Shown piece after piece: positions 10,013 through 19,556 of a stretch of 64,000 nt of DNA (position 1 is its first letter; every line of letters starts with the position of its first letter). Where the stretch lies: positions 15,397 through 79,396 of the forward strand of contig NZ_BMOS01000015.1 in the NCBI RefSeq assembly GCF_014647195.1, given 5' to 3'. A program made the translations under genes and the position numbers. This DNA is from Oceanobacillus indicireducens. Lineage in GTDB: Bacteria; Bacillota; Bacilli; Bacillales; Amphibacillaceae. The notes below the pieces were generated by a model. It saw only the letters and a program-made list of their open reading frames with translations, was not told the origin of the DNA and did no database searches.

Positions 10013-11268
10013 ATATATTTGAAAGTTTTACAAGGGGGTTTATCGGAGAACCTGCTATTTTGTTGGGTGCTATTACATGTATAGGTCTATTACTTGCCAG
10101 AGCAGGTTTTTTTCGGGTCCTCAGCGGAACCGTGAAAGTAATGGTAGGGGTAACATTGTTGCAGATAGGGGCTTCTGCTGCCAATGTTTCCCTTTCCAAT
10201 TTAGCAGTGATGATTCAAGACAGCTTTAATATGATTGGCATGATTCCGCATAATGAAGCGATAACGGCATTAGTACAGATTAATTACGGAAGAGAAATCG
10301 CGATAACCATCTCGATTGGAATGGTCGGGCATTTATTAATAGCCCGGTTTACGAGATTAAAGTATGTCTTCTTGTCAGGACATCAAGTACTTTTTATGTC
10401 AGCAGTTATTGTGGCTGTTCTACATGCTTCTAAATACGGCTGGTGGGTGTATGTTTTTGGCGGTATCGTGTTAGCGCTGATGATGTCCTGTATGCCTGCG
10501 CTGGTTCAGCAGTTTGTCAAACGTGTCACAGACGATGAATCGATTGCGATTGGTCATTTTAACAGTGTTGGCTACTTTATGACAGGTATTTTAAGCACAA
10601 GTTTTTTTAAAAGAAAAGAAGAAAAAGGAGATTTTCCGAAATTCATCCGAAAACTGGAGCCTTTTATGTATGATCATGTGTTGATTATTAGTATATTTTC
10701 ATTTCTGCTCTTTTTTATTGCGGCTATTTTTGCCCAAAGAGATGCTATTCAATACTTGTTTAATGATCAAAATTTTATCATTTTTGTTATTGTGCAATCT
10801 TTGTGGTTTACAGCTGGAATGTACTGTATATTAACAGGAGTACGAATGATGATTGCTGAAATTCTGCCAGCATTTGAAGGGGTATCAAGCAGATGGATCA
10901 AGGGGTCTATCCCCGCATTAGATGCGCCGGTATTATTCAATTACGCTCCATTAGCTGCGATGGTTGGGTTTACGCTCAGCTTTTTAGGTGGACTTGGTGT
11001 GATGTTTGGTATGGCTGCGGTGCAGTATACCATTATTATTCCGGGCGTTATTCCACATTTTTTTTCGGGTGGCGCTGCGGGAGTTATTGCTTATAAGTTA
11101 CGAGGAATCAAGGCGCTTATTTGTATGAGTATTGTTCATGGGATGGTTATTACGATTCTACCGATTCCGTTATTAAGTTATCTACAGGATTTAGGTTATA
11201 CACGTACAACATTTGGAGATACAGATTTACAGATTATTGGAATTTTGATTGGGTGGTTGGTGCAGTAA
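10009..11268 (+). CDS. PTS IIC component, ascorbate type (UlaA/SgaT)
   Basis: 419 residues from ATG 10009 (ATGA overlap with the IIB stop); a GTG at 9994 would add five residues but loses this overlap. A polytopic membrane protein with about ten hydrophobic segments, Gly/Pro-rich signatures GEPAILLGAITCIGLLLAR near the N-terminus and AIGHFNSVGYF in the middle, as in UlaA-family permeases. It would import an ascorbate-like or other acidic/polyol sugar with phosphorylation. No L-ascorbate catabolic genes (UlaDEFG) are adjacent, so the substrate is open. Confidence 0.9.
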   Translation: MNIFESFTRGFIGEPAILLGAITCIGLLLARAGFFRVLSGTVKVMVGVTLLQIGASAANVSLSNLAVMIQDSFNMIGMIPHNEAITALVQINYGREIAITISIGMVGHLLIARFTRLKYVFLSGHQVLFMSAVIVAVLHASKYGWWVYVFGGIVLALMMSCMPALVQQFVKRVTDDESIAIGHFNSVGYFMTGILSTSFFKRKEEKGDFPKFIRKLEPFMYDHVLIISIFSFLLFFIAAIFAQRDAIQYLFNDQNFIIFVIVQSLWFTAGMYCILTGVRMMIAEILPAFEGVSSRWIKGSIPALDAPVLFNYAPLAAMVGFTLSFLGGLGVMFGMAAVQYTIIIPGVIPHFFSGGAAGVIAYKLRGIKALICMSIVHGMVITILPIPLLSYLQDLGYTRTTFGDTDLQIIGILIGWLVQ

Positions 11269-11286
11269 TAACTGAATTTGTTATGT

Positions 11287-11351
11287 CCTCTTTATTTAAA
11301 CAGAAAGGAATGTTGAAAAACTTCTATACTGCATAATAAAGAGGTTTTTTT
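11287..11351 (+). terminator. Long-loop terminator after the PTS operon
   Basis: CCTCTTTA at 11287-11294 pairs with TAAAGAGG at 11337-11344, directly followed by seven T. The loop is about 42 bases, long but compatible with intrinsic termination. Confidence 0.5.
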
Positions 11352-11814
11352 ATTTTGTACATCTTAAAAAATTTATTTTAAATTATATAGTTTATAGTAA
11401 GTATTCAATACCAATTTACTGCAGTTTCAAAAGGAAATAAATTACTATTGATAGTGTAAACGCGCACATATGGAGTTATATACATAATTTAAGAAAGTAA
11501 TGATAAAACCAGGTGATATCGTTGTCGTGGGCGGGAATCCTTCACCAAGTTTACACCCGTAGACTTAAAGGTTTAATAAGTCTTTTTATACAAGTTGTTA
11601 AAGTACTTGCTCAGAAAGCTATTATTGCGCTTGGCCGCTAGCCATCCTCTATCAGTGGCTGAAGTTAATTAGTAATTATCTGAAATCAGTTTATAAAACG
11701 ATGATTTATACTCTCCTGCTAATTTTATGCCGCTTCAAAAGGAATTCATTTGGCATTGAATGTGGAAGCGCATACACGTAAACTTAAGACATAAGAAAAA
11801 AGGAGGTAGTTACA
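11352..11814. promoter_or_regulatory. Leader region with a duplicated cre-like segment
   Basis: Two similar segments of about 50 bases lie at 11421-11470 and 11729-11777. Both read GC-x-G-x-TTCAAAAGGAA near the start and end in a catabolite-responsive-element-like core: TGTAAACGCGCACA in the first, TGGAAGCGCATACA in the second (one and two mismatches to TGWAANCGNTNWCA). A short ATG frame at 11500 encodes about 20 residues and is not convincing. The remainder holds no recognisable gene. Confidence 0.4.
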
Positions 11815-12852
11815 TTGAAAAAATCTATAAAATTATTATTTATATTATTAGCTGTTTTTCTGCTAGCCGCGTGCGGATCGAATAATTCAAATGGAGCAGA
11901 CGGCGGAGATAGTCCAAGTGGAACGTTAACCGTTTATGTTGCATTTCAGGAAGATCATGCAATTGCTGCAATTGACAAGTTCCAACAGGATACAGGAATC
12001 GATGTCGATATGGTTCGTATGTCAGCTGGAGAAATCTTAGCAAAGGTCCGCGCGGAAAAAGATAATCCGCAGGCAGATATTTGGTATGGCGGACCAGCAG
12101 ACACATTTGAAGCTGCTAAAACAGAAGACCTGTTACATGCGTATAATTCCCCCGAAGCAGCAGATATCCCAGAGGAATATAGAGATCCCGATAATTTTTG
12201 GACTGGGATTTATGTAGGGGCGATTGGTTTCGCTACAAATCAGAATTTCTTGGATGATAATGGTTTAGAAGCTCCAACAAGTTGGGATGACTTGCTAGAC
12301 CCTGTGTATGAGAACCAAATAGTTATGGCACATCCAAGTTCATCAGGTACAGCTTATACAGCATTATATTCGATTCTTCGTGCAAAAGGTGGAGATGAAG
12401 AAGGTTTTGAGTATTTGGAGGAACTTCATCCGCAAGTGCAACAATACACGACTAGCGGTTCAGCACCGGGAAGAATGGTTGGTATGAATGAAGTAGGAGC
12501 AGGAATTTTGTTTGCACATGATATTGTTAAGTATCAAGTAGAAGGATTTGATGACATCGTCCTTTCATTCCCAGAGGATGGTACAGGATTTGAAATTGGA
12601 GGAGTCGGTATTATTGAAGGAGCTCCAAATGAAGAACTGGCTCAAGAATTTGTTGATTGGGCTGTAGGACCAGAAGCACAAGAAGTTGGTCAAGAATCAG
12701 ATAATTTCCAGAGTCTTACACATCCCTCTGCAACTCCGCCTGAAGGAGCTCCAGATTTAGATGAGATCAATCTATTAGATTCAGACCCGAAAGAGGCTGG
12801 AGAACGTCGTCAAGAAATTCTTGACCGCTGGGATAATGAAGTAAATAACTAG
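11815..12852 (+). CDS. ABC transporter substrate-binding lipoprotein (iron/hexose-phosphate, FbpA/AfuA type)
   Basis: 345 residues starting at TTG with AAAGGAGGT upstream. A lipoprotein signal ends in LLAAC with the acylated cysteine C20. The mature part is a class II periplasmic-binding fold (TLTVYVAFQEDHA, DIWYGGPADTFEAA, WTGIYVGAIGFATN, GAGILFAHDIVKYQ). The closest families are Fe3+-binding FbpA, 2-aminoethylphosphonate-binding PhnS and the hexose-phosphate binder AfuA. The typical iron-ligand tyrosine pair is not evident at the C-terminal end, and phosphatase genes follow, so an organic phosphate ligand is more likely than Fe3+. Operon with permease, ATPase and a second lipoprotein. Confidence 0.85.
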   Translation: MKKSIKLLFILLAVFLLAACGSNNSNGADGGDSPSGTLTVYVAFQEDHAIAAIDKFQQDTGIDVDMVRMSAGEILAKVRAEKDNPQADIWYGGPADTFEAAKTEDLLHAYNSPEAADIPEEYRDPDNFWTGIYVGAIGFATNQNFLDDNGLEAPTSWDDLLDPVYENQIVMAHPSSSGTAYTALYSILRAKGGDEEGFEYLEELHPQVQQYTTSGSAPGRMVGMNEVGAGILFAHDIVKYQVEGFDDIVLSFPEDGTGFEIGGVGIIEGAPNEELAQEFVDWAVGPEAQEVGQESDNFQSLTHPSATPPEGAPDLDEINLLDSDPKEAGERRQEILDRWDNEVNN

Positions 12853-12863
12853 AGATAGAAAAC

Positions 12864-12898
12864 GTTGAGAATGGGGAGCTGTCAGCTCCCTTTTCAAC
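12864..12898 (+). other. Intercistronic stem-loop after the binding-protein gene
   Basis: GTTGA...GGGAGCTG/CAGCTCCC...TTTTCAAC forms a strong hairpin between the lipoprotein and permease genes. Such structures commonly let the binding protein be made in excess through partial termination or 3' end protection. Confidence 0.6.
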
Positions 12899-12920
12899 AT
12901 AAAAGGAGTGAAAGCTTTTT

Positions 12921-14624
12921 ATGAAGGAGAACATACGCAGATTAGTCAAACAACCAATGTTGTTATTGCTTGTTGTATTGGTTATGCTGACGCTCATTGT
13001 ATTTATTGTCTATCCACTTTTCCAAATCTTTTTATCCAGTTTTATATCCAATGGTGAAGTAGATTGGCAAGGGTATAAAAGGGTATTTGCCGGCGGACAA
13101 TTAACCAGTGCTTTAACGAATTCATTGGTTTTAGCAGTCATCGTTTCTATTTTATCAACAGCAATTGCTTATTTCTTTGCTTATACATTAGCTTATATTA
13201 AGGTTCCATTTAAGAAATTATTTAACGGAATTGCAATTTTACCAGTAATTTCTCCTCCGTTTGTTATTGCTTTATCAGCAATTCTTCTTTTTGGAAGAGG
13301 AGGATTTATTTCTGAGACATTGCTTGGTATAGAAGGAGCAAATATTTATGGATTACATGGTTTGATTCTTGTCCAAACCCTAACCTATTTCCCGGTAGCA
13401 TTCTTAGTTTTAGCAGGATTGTTGCAATCCATTAGCCCTTCTCTGGAAGAAGCAAGTGATAATCTTGGTTCTACGAAATGGCAGACATTTAAGAAAGTAA
13501 CCTTGCCATTATCTGTTCCGGGGATTGGAAATGCTTTTTTACTTGTATTTATTCAGTCGATGGCTGATTTCGGGAACCCAATGACCATTGGGGGAGATTA
13601 TAATACGGTGGCGAGAGAGATTTATATGCAGGCAGTTGGAAGCTATAATATGCAGGCTGGAGCAGCTCTTGCAATGGTTTTACTTAGTGTAACAGTTATT
13701 TTATATGTACTCCAGAATTTTTGGATTGGGAAGAAGAATTATGTCACAGTTACTGGAAAACCAACTGGAGTTCGAAAAATGATTTCCCAAGGTATGTTTC
13801 GCCGAGTGATGATTGCCATTTGTTTCGGTTTATCGGGAACTGTTATTTTATTCTATATCTTAGTTCCTATTGGATCGTTTATCCAGCTATGGGGTGTAAA
13901 TTATAGCTTTACATTAGATCATTATAATTATGTGTTTTCTATCGGTCAAAAAGCAGTTAGAGACACTTTACGACTATCCATTATTGCGACGCCAATTGGA
14001 GGACTATTTGCAATGATTCTTGCATTCTTGATTGTTCGTAAAAGATTTGCAGGAAAAAAATTAATGGAAGGGATTAGCATGCTTTCTATGGCTATTCCAG
14101 GTACTGTAATCGGTATCTCTTATATCTTGGCGTTTAATCAGGCGCCGTTAGCAATTACTGGGACAGCATTGATTATTATCGCTGCATTCATTGTTCGTGC
14201 GATGCCAGTGGGAATTCGGTCCGGGATTACTTCGCTTCAACAGATAGATCCTTCGATAGAAGAAGCGGCAACAAATCTGGGGGCGAGCGGTTCCAAGACC
14301 TTCTTTTCCATCGTGCTGCCTTTGATTCGACCGGCATTTTTCAGTTCAATCGTATACACTTTCGTAAAAAGTATGACAGCGATGAGCGCTGTAATCTTCC
14401 TGGTTTCGGCCAAATATAACCTGATTACTGCTTCTATCTTAGCGCAAGTAGAGTCAGGAAGAATTGGCGTTGCAAGTGCATATTGTACATTATTGATTAT
14501 CTTAATGATTGTCGCGATGTTAATTTTAAATGGCTTAACTTCTTTATTTACTGGTAAATGGAAGTTAAGAAAAGATCAACAAACAGGTGCAGAAATTGCT
14601 TCAAAAGATTCTGTGACGACTTAA
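12921..14624 (+). CDS. ABC transporter permease, two fused domains (FbpB/AfuB type)
   Basis: 567 residues with 12 predicted membrane helices arranged as two homologous halves. Each half carries an EAA loop that contacts the ATPase: EEASDNLGSTKWQTFKKVTL in the first and EEAATNLGASGSKTFFSIVL in the second. This fused arrangement is characteristic of iron(III)/phosphonate/hexose-phosphate importers. It lies between its binding protein and ATPase genes in one operon. Confidence 0.92.
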   Translation: MKENIRRLVKQPMLLLLVVLVMLTLIVFIVYPLFQIFLSSFISNGEVDWQGYKRVFAGGQLTSALTNSLVLAVIVSILSTAIAYFFAYTLAYIKVPFKKLFNGIAILPVISPPFVIALSAILLFGRGGFISETLLGIEGANIYGLHGLILVQTLTYFPVAFLVLAGLLQSISPSLEEASDNLGSTKWQTFKKVTLPLSVPGIGNAFLLVFIQSMADFGNPMTIGGDYNTVAREIYMQAVGSYNMQAGAALAMVLLSVTVILYVLQNFWIGKKNYVTVTGKPTGVRKMISQGMFRRVMIAICFGLSGTVILFYILVPIGSFIQLWGVNYSFTLDHYNYVFSIGQKAVRDTLRLSIIATPIGGLFAMILAFLIVRKRFAGKKLMEGISMLSMAIPGTVIGISYILAFNQAPLAITGTALIIIAAFIVRAMPVGIRSGITSLQQIDPSIEEAATNLGASGSKTFFSIVLPLIRPAFFSSIVYTFVKSMTAMSAVIFLVSAKYNLITASILAQVESGRIGVASAYCTLLIILMIVAMLILNGLTSLFTGKWKLRKDQQTGAEIASKDSVTT

Positions 14625-14643
14625 ATACTTGGAGGGATAACAC

Positions 14644-15723
14644 ATGTCAGCAAAATCCGTAAAGTTAGAGAATGTAACGAAACATTTTACCGATGATGAA
14701 GGCAAGACAATGACAGCAGTTAATGATGTCAGTTTGCATATTGAAAAAGGAGAATTTGCAACACTATTAGGTCCTTCCGGATGTGGAAAGACAACTACAT
14801 TGCGTATGATTGCCGGATTTGAAGAACTATCGAACGGCGTAATCATGTTTGGAGAGGATAATGTTCAAAACATCCCTGCAAATAAAAGAGACTGTACAAT
14901 GGTATTCCAATCTTATGCATTGTTTCCGCATATGTCCGTATATGACAACATTTGCTATGGACTAAAACTGAAAAAGTTAAGTAAAAGTGAAATTGAAAAA
15001 CGAGTGACACCTGTAATGGATATTATGAACTTACATGTAAATAAAAACAGAATGCCAAACCAATTGTCTGGCGGTCAGCAGCAGCGTGTTGCGCTTGCCC
15101 GGGCATTGGTAATGGAGCCTGGAGTACTGCTTTTCGATGAACCGTTATCCAATTTAGATGCCAAACTTCGGATTACCATGCGTGATGAAATTCGCCGTAT
15201 CCAGAAAAAACTTGGTATTACAGCAATTTATGTAACACATGATCAAAGTGAAGCGATGAGTTTGAGTGACCGTATTGTTGTTATGAATGAAGGGCGTATT
15301 GAACAAGTTGGACCGCCGATGGAAATTTATCAAAAGCCAAAAACAAAATTTGTTTCCGATTTTATTGGGACAGCTAACTTCTTAGAAGGGGTTGTAGATA
15401 AGAAAGAATCGGATCGTCTCTTTGTAAAAACGAAACAAACTACTATCGAAGTTTTACAGCAGAATGCGGATACATTTCATGAAGGGCAATCTGTTTCAGT
15501 GGTCGTTCGTCCAGAAGCAATCAATCTAGATAAGGAAGGGACAGAATCTGCGAAGGTTCTTAAAAGTGTGTTTATGGGACAGATACAAGAATACGAGTTA
15601 GATTTTAATGGTATTCAATTGCATGCAGTTGTTGCAGATCCGGGCGGGAAAGAAGTTTATTATGACGGCGATAGTGTAAATCTGACATTTTCACAACGTT
15701 CGTTGCATGTTGTACCAGCATAA
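14644..15723 (+). CDS. ABC transporter ATP-binding protein (FbpC/PotA type)
   Basis: 359 residues. Walker A GPSGCGKTT at 43-51, Q-loop VFQSYALFPHM, signature LSGGQQQRVALARAL, Walker B VLLFDEP followed by the D-loop SNLDAKLR and the H-loop YVTHD. The C-terminal 120 residues form a TOBE-like domain (VVRPEAINL). It energises the neighbouring permease. GGAGGG lies 8 bases ahead of ATG. Confidence 0.95.
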   Translation: MSAKSVKLENVTKHFTDDEGKTMTAVNDVSLHIEKGEFATLLGPSGCGKTTTLRMIAGFEELSNGVIMFGEDNVQNIPANKRDCTMVFQSYALFPHMSVYDNICYGLKLKKLSKSEIEKRVTPVMDIMNLHVNKNRMPNQLSGGQQQRVALARALVMEPGVLLFDEPLSNLDAKLRITMRDEIRRIQKKLGITAIYVTHDQSEAMSLSDRIVVMNEGRIEQVGPPMEIYQKPKTKFVSDFIGTANFLEGVVDKKESDRLFVKTKQTTIEVLQQNADTFHEGQSVSVVVRPEAINLDKEGTESAKVLKSVFMGQIQEYELDFNGIQLHAVVADPGGKEVYYDGDSVNLTFSQRSLHVVPA

Positions 15724-15751
15724 GGTTAAATAGAAGGAAAGGAGAGATGCT

Positions 15752-16753
15752 ATGCGAAAAATAACAATGCTGTTGTTCGTAGTTCTTCTCCTTCTTTCTG
15801 GTTGCAACAAGGCTGGGCAAAAGAAAGTATTACAGGTATATACCGGAATGGATACAGCCTACATGATTCGAATTGCAGAGCAGTTTGAACGAGATACTGG
15901 TATCCATATTTCTTTTCAAAGAAAAAGTAATCTCGAAATTCTTCAATCTTTGGAGAATGGAGAAGAAGAATTTGATATTTGGTATGGTGGATCGTCTTTT
16001 TTAATGGAAGATGCGAAACAGCAAGGACTCTTGGAACCATATATTTCGGAATACAGAGAAGAAATCGATGAAATATATAAGGATGAAGAAGGGTATTGGA
16101 CTGGAATCAGTGTAGGTGTCCTGGCCATTGTGATCAACCGTCAATGGCATGTGGAACAAGGAGTCAGTAATCCGCAGAGGTGGAGTGATCTGCAACGGGT
16201 AGAGTATAAGAACTGGCTGACATTGCCGAATCCAGAATCAACAGAAGCAGGGTACCTTACGATTGCTCTCTTTGATGAATTATATGGAAATTTGCGAACA
16301 AAGAGTGTGGTGCAAAATATCAATCAGAATGTGACCGATTATACTTTGGCAGAAGATTCAACCGGAAGATTTATTGGTTATAAGGAAAGTGCTGCAACGA
16401 TTATGTTTGCACACGATGCCATGCGCCTGAAGAATGAAGGATTTACTGAGTTAAATATTATTTATCCGACAGAGCCGACAACGTATGAAGTCGAAGCAAT
16501 CGCTATGACGACAAATGCTCAAAACGAAGAAGCTGCACAGGAGTTTATTGATTGGTCATTAACAAAAGAAGCACAGGAAATAGGTCAAAGAATAGGAAAT
16601 TATCATATGCTGACCAATGTGAATGCAGTAAATCCGCCACAGTCCGTATCGTTGGATGAATTATTGATTATACCTGTTGATGAGGAAAAAGCAGTAGAGA
16701 ATCGGTATGGTTTAATTTCCGATTTTAAAGAAGTCATCAAATATAGAGAGTAA
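15752..16753 (+). CDS. Second substrate-binding lipoprotein of the same importer
   Basis: 333 residues with a short lipoprotein signal ending LLSGC (C18). It is a clear paralogue of the 11.8 kb binding protein: VYTGMDTAYMIRIAEQFERDTGI, FDIWYGGSS, GYWTGISVGVLAIVIN, AATIMFAHDAMRLKNEGF line up in order. Having two binding proteins on one permease suggests two related ligands, or a sensor/scavenger split. Followed 15 bases later by the PHP gene. Confidence 0.85.
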   Translation: MRKITMLLFVVLLLLSGCNKAGQKKVLQVYTGMDTAYMIRIAEQFERDTGIHISFQRKSNLEILQSLENGEEEFDIWYGGSSFLMEDAKQQGLLEPYISEYREEIDEIYKDEEGYWTGISVGVLAIVINRQWHVEQGVSNPQRWSDLQRVEYKNWLTLPNPESTEAGYLTIALFDELYGNLRTKSVVQNINQNVTDYTLAEDSTGRFIGYKESAATIMFAHDAMRLKNEGFTELNIIYPTEPTTYEVEAIAMTTNAQNEEAAQEFIDWSLTKEAQEIGQRIGNYHMLTNVNAVNPPQSVSLDELLIIPVDEEKAVENRYGLISDFKEVIKYRE

Positions 16754-16768
16754 AGGAGAAGATACATT

Positions 16769-17584
16769 GTGGCAAATATTATTTTTGATTTACATACTCA
16801 TCATGATAGATGCGGACATGCAGAAGGGAAAATAGAGGATTACATTCAAGTGGCAATAGATCGTGATTTGCATTATATTGGGATCTCGGATCACTCTCCT
16901 TTCTTTTATTCGGACGAAGATCAGCTGTATCCGGGAATTGCAATGGCCAAGAGTGAGCTGGATGAATATGTAAGTGAAGTGTTGACACTGAAAGAAAAAT
17001 ATAAGAATAAAATTCACGTGTTACTTGGAATGGAGAGCGATTATTTTCCTGAATATGCAAATATGTATAGTAACATTTATCAAAAATACCCATTTGATTA
17101 TATCATTGGATCTGTCCATCATGTTCATGATAAAAGTATTTTTCAAAAAGGCAGATGGGATTATTTATCAGAGGAAGAGCGTCTGGAGGAAAAAGAATCC
17201 TATTACCATTTGATTCAGCAATCTGCCAAAAGCGGTATGTTTCAAGTCTTGGGACATATTGATGCGATGAAAGGATATTTATTAAATTTTCATGAAGTCA
17301 GAACACCAGTAGTAGAAGAAACATTAAAAGTCATTGCTAATAAAGGTGTTGCCATTGAAGTGAATACGTCCGGTAAAAATAAAGATTGCGGCGGATGGTA
17401 TCCTTCTCATGAAATATTAGAAAGAGCATGCTATCACGGTGTGGATATATCTTTTGGTTCAGATTCCCATGTACCTTCCAGGGTGGGGGATAATTACTTA
17501 GAAGTACAGGAAACCTTAAAACAAATTGGCTTTAAGGAAATAGTCTATTTTATAAACAAGAAAAGATGTACAGTGTCACTTTAA
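16769..17584 (+). CDS. PHP-domain phosphatase (histidinol-phosphatase-like)
   Basis: 271 residues starting at GTG with AAAGGAG upstream. PHP metal motifs are all visible: DLHTHHDRCGHAEG at the N-terminus, GISDHSPF, GMESDY, GSVHHV, GHIDAMK, EVNTSG and GSDSHVP near the C-terminus. The HisK/HisJ-like subgroup dephosphorylates histidinol phosphate, but no other his gene is present. In an operon behind an organic-phosphate-like ABC importer it is more likely to hydrolyse an imported phosphoester. Family firm, substrate inferred. Confidence 0.88.
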   Translation: MANIIFDLHTHHDRCGHAEGKIEDYIQVAIDRDLHYIGISDHSPFFYSDEDQLYPGIAMAKSELDEYVSEVLTLKEKYKNKIHVLLGMESDYFPEYANMYSNIYQKYPFDYIIGSVHHVHDKSIFQKGRWDYLSEEERLEEKESYYHLIQQSAKSGMFQVLGHIDAMKGYLLNFHEVRTPVVEETLKVIANKGVAIEVNTSGKNKDCGGWYPSHEILERACYHGVDISFGSDSHVPSRVGDNYLEVQETLKQIGFKEIVYFINKKRCTVSL

Positions 17585-17753
17585 TGTGTGGAGTATGAGA
17601 GAAACCTGCATTCACTTCTCTTTTAACAAATGCATATTTTTCTAAAATAATAACAGATACCTTGTATAGCTGCGCACACAAAAAAGTTAAAATTTGATTC
17701 ATTTGATGATAGTAAAGGTTTTACAAAGTAGATTTACGGAGGGAAGCGATGGG

Positions 17754-18563
17754 ATGAAAAAGCATCTATTAATCTCTGATTTAGATGGAACATTACTTAA
17801 TGGAAAGCAGAATATTAGCATAGAGAATAAAACATCTATTCAGCAATTTATAAAGGATGGCGGATTGTTTACCATTGCAACAGGACGTGTGGAAGATTCT
17901 GTTGGTCCTTATGTGCAAGAATTGGGGGTTACACTCCCCGTCATTCTGTATAATGGAGCGGTTATTTACGATTATCAGAATCAGCAGCGTATATATGAGC
18001 AAAAGATTACCAACTTCACACCTTTATTTAAGCAATTACAAGCATTCAGCGAAAGTGAATATATTGGTATTAATTACTACCAAAATAAAAAAGCCTATGT
18101 TCCAGATTACAACGAATTGATTAAAGCACATCAGAAAAAAGATAGAATTCAGGTTAGGGAAATAGATGCTGCATTTGATACAAGCTACGTAACAAAAGTG
18201 TTGCTCATTTCAGATGCCCCTGTTGCTTTAAAAAAGTGTGAAAAGCTAGTACTAAATAGTGGAGTTTCGTGTGATATGATTTATTCAGAAAAAAACTATT
18301 TAGAAATCTTGCCGAAGCATGTTTCAAAAGGAAATGCGGTTAAAGAGCTGCTTAAACATTTAAATCGAACGGACTTACATACGATTTGTGTAGGAGATCA
18401 TGAAAATGATTTGGCCATGTTACAAACAGCTGATACAGCCTATGTGGTTGAAAATGCCATTGACTTATTGAAGCAGCAGAATTTTCGGGAAACAGTTCAT
18501 CATGAGCATCACGCTCTTCAAAGCATTATTGAAGATATAAGTCATTCTGTTGATTTAAAGTGA
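17754..18563 (+). CDS. HAD superfamily phosphatase (Cof/IIB subfamily)
   Basis: 269 residues from ATG 17754, chosen because GGAGGG sits about 9 bases ahead; an upstream in-frame start at 17694 would add an atypical 20 residues. HAD motifs: I SDLDGTLL (nucleophile Asp), TIATGR, lysine in SKGNAVKELL and GDHENDLAML. The cap is of the Cof type, typical of sugar-phosphate phosphatases. It resembles the HAD gene at 26.5 kb closely along its whole length, and that gene too is next to an ABC importer. Confidence 0.9.
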   Translation: MKKHLLISDLDGTLLNGKQNISIENKTSIQQFIKDGGLFTIATGRVEDSVGPYVQELGVTLPVILYNGAVIYDYQNQQRIYEQKITNFTPLFKQLQAFSESEYIGINYYQNKKAYVPDYNELIKAHQKKDRIQVREIDAAFDTSYVTKVLLISDAPVALKKCEKLVLNSGVSCDMIYSEKNYLEILPKHVSKGNAVKELLKHLNRTDLHTICVGDHENDLAMLQTADTAYVVENAIDLLKQQNFRETVHHEHHALQSIIEDISHSVDLK

Positions 18564-18612
18564 TAAAAGTAGATTATTGATACATTCCAAATTCTGAAGA
18601 GAAGGTGATGTC

Positions 18613-19419
18613 ATGTTTGAAGAGGTATGTGAAATCGTAATAGTAGCAGGGAGAAATCTGGTAGAAAAGGTGAATTCAAGATTTACCGTTGAAACAAAAA
18701 GCAGCGATATGGATTTAGTTACGGAAATGGATAAGAAAACAGAAAAATATATAACCGAGGAAATAAAGAGGGATTTCCCAGAGCATGCTGTTTTTGGAGA
18801 AGAAACAGTAGAAGAGATAGGTCACGATAAAATGCTTGAAATGCTAGAAACGCATCCTAATCTATGGATAATTGATCCAATCGATGGAACGACGAATTAT
18901 GTACATGGACTGCCAGGATATACGATTTCAGTAGCTTTATATTGTAAAGGGGAAGCTGCTCTTGGCATTATTTATGACCCCGTTGCAAATGAATTATTTA
19001 TTGCAGAACGTGGAAAAGGAGCGACATTAAATGGAGAAGCAATCCATGTAAGCGAGCAGAGTTCTTTAGCTGAGAGCCTCGTTTCAACAGGAGTTCCAGC
19101 AAAATATGAAAGTGACCGTAATCATGTCTTAGAGGGATATGTGAAAATTGCTCCGTTGACTCGGAATGTCCGTACTTTTGGTTCAGCAGCCTTACATTGT
19201 GCTTATGTTGCTACTGGACGTTTGGATGCATTCTGGGAATGGGGAGTAAATATTTGGGATGTTGCTGCTGGCAAATTGATTGTTGAGGAAGCAGGGGGAA
19301 GCGTTTATCAATTGGATGGTAATGAAGTTCAATATGAATTTCCTCATTTTACCTGCACGAATGGAAAGATTGATAAGGAGTGGAAGGAGACATTTGCTTC
19401 TATACATGGTTTTAAATAG
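18613..19419 (+). CDS. Inositol monophosphatase family protein
   Basis: 268 residues with the Mg-dependent lithium-sensitive phosphatase motifs: GEET (E ligand), IDPIDGTTNYVHG (motif A) and WDVAAGKLIVEEAGG (motif B). Family members hydrolyse myo-inositol 1-phosphate, nucleotide 3'-phosphates or sugar phosphates. It is the third phosphatase-type gene in a row after the importer and could feed the iol catabolic genes 15 kb away if the imported compound is an inositol phosphate. That link is inference. Confidence 0.93.
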   Translation: MFEEVCEIVIVAGRNLVEKVNSRFTVETKSSDMDLVTEMDKKTEKYITEEIKRDFPEHAVFGEETVEEIGHDKMLEMLETHPNLWIIDPIDGTTNYVHGLPGYTISVALYCKGEAALGIIYDPVANELFIAERGKGATLNGEAIHVSEQSSLAESLVSTGVPAKYESDRNHVLEGYVKIAPLTRNVRTFGSAALHCAYVATGRLDAFWEWGVNIWDVAAGKLIVEEAGGSVYQLDGNEVQYEFPHFTCTNGKIDKEWKETFASIHGFK

Positions 19420-19556
19420 AATTGGCTTCAGCTAATTTAAGTAATTTATTTCTATAGGATATATAATAATGCTATATATGTTGAATTTAAGTATTATACA
19501 TTTTTAAATACGCTGTTCTTTTTGGTGAGATTAACGCAAGTAGCCCTAAGCAGATT

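Noticed and set aside
11500..11562. Short ATG frame reading MIKPGDIVVVGGNPSPS
   Set aside because: Only about 20 codons, weak ribosome site and stops soon after; it may be a gene relic but cannot be identified.
11815..15723. Dedicated ferric iron importer
   Set aside because: The family name suggests Fe3+, but there is no Fur-box-like sequence that I can see upstream, and three phosphatase-family genes follow in the same operon.
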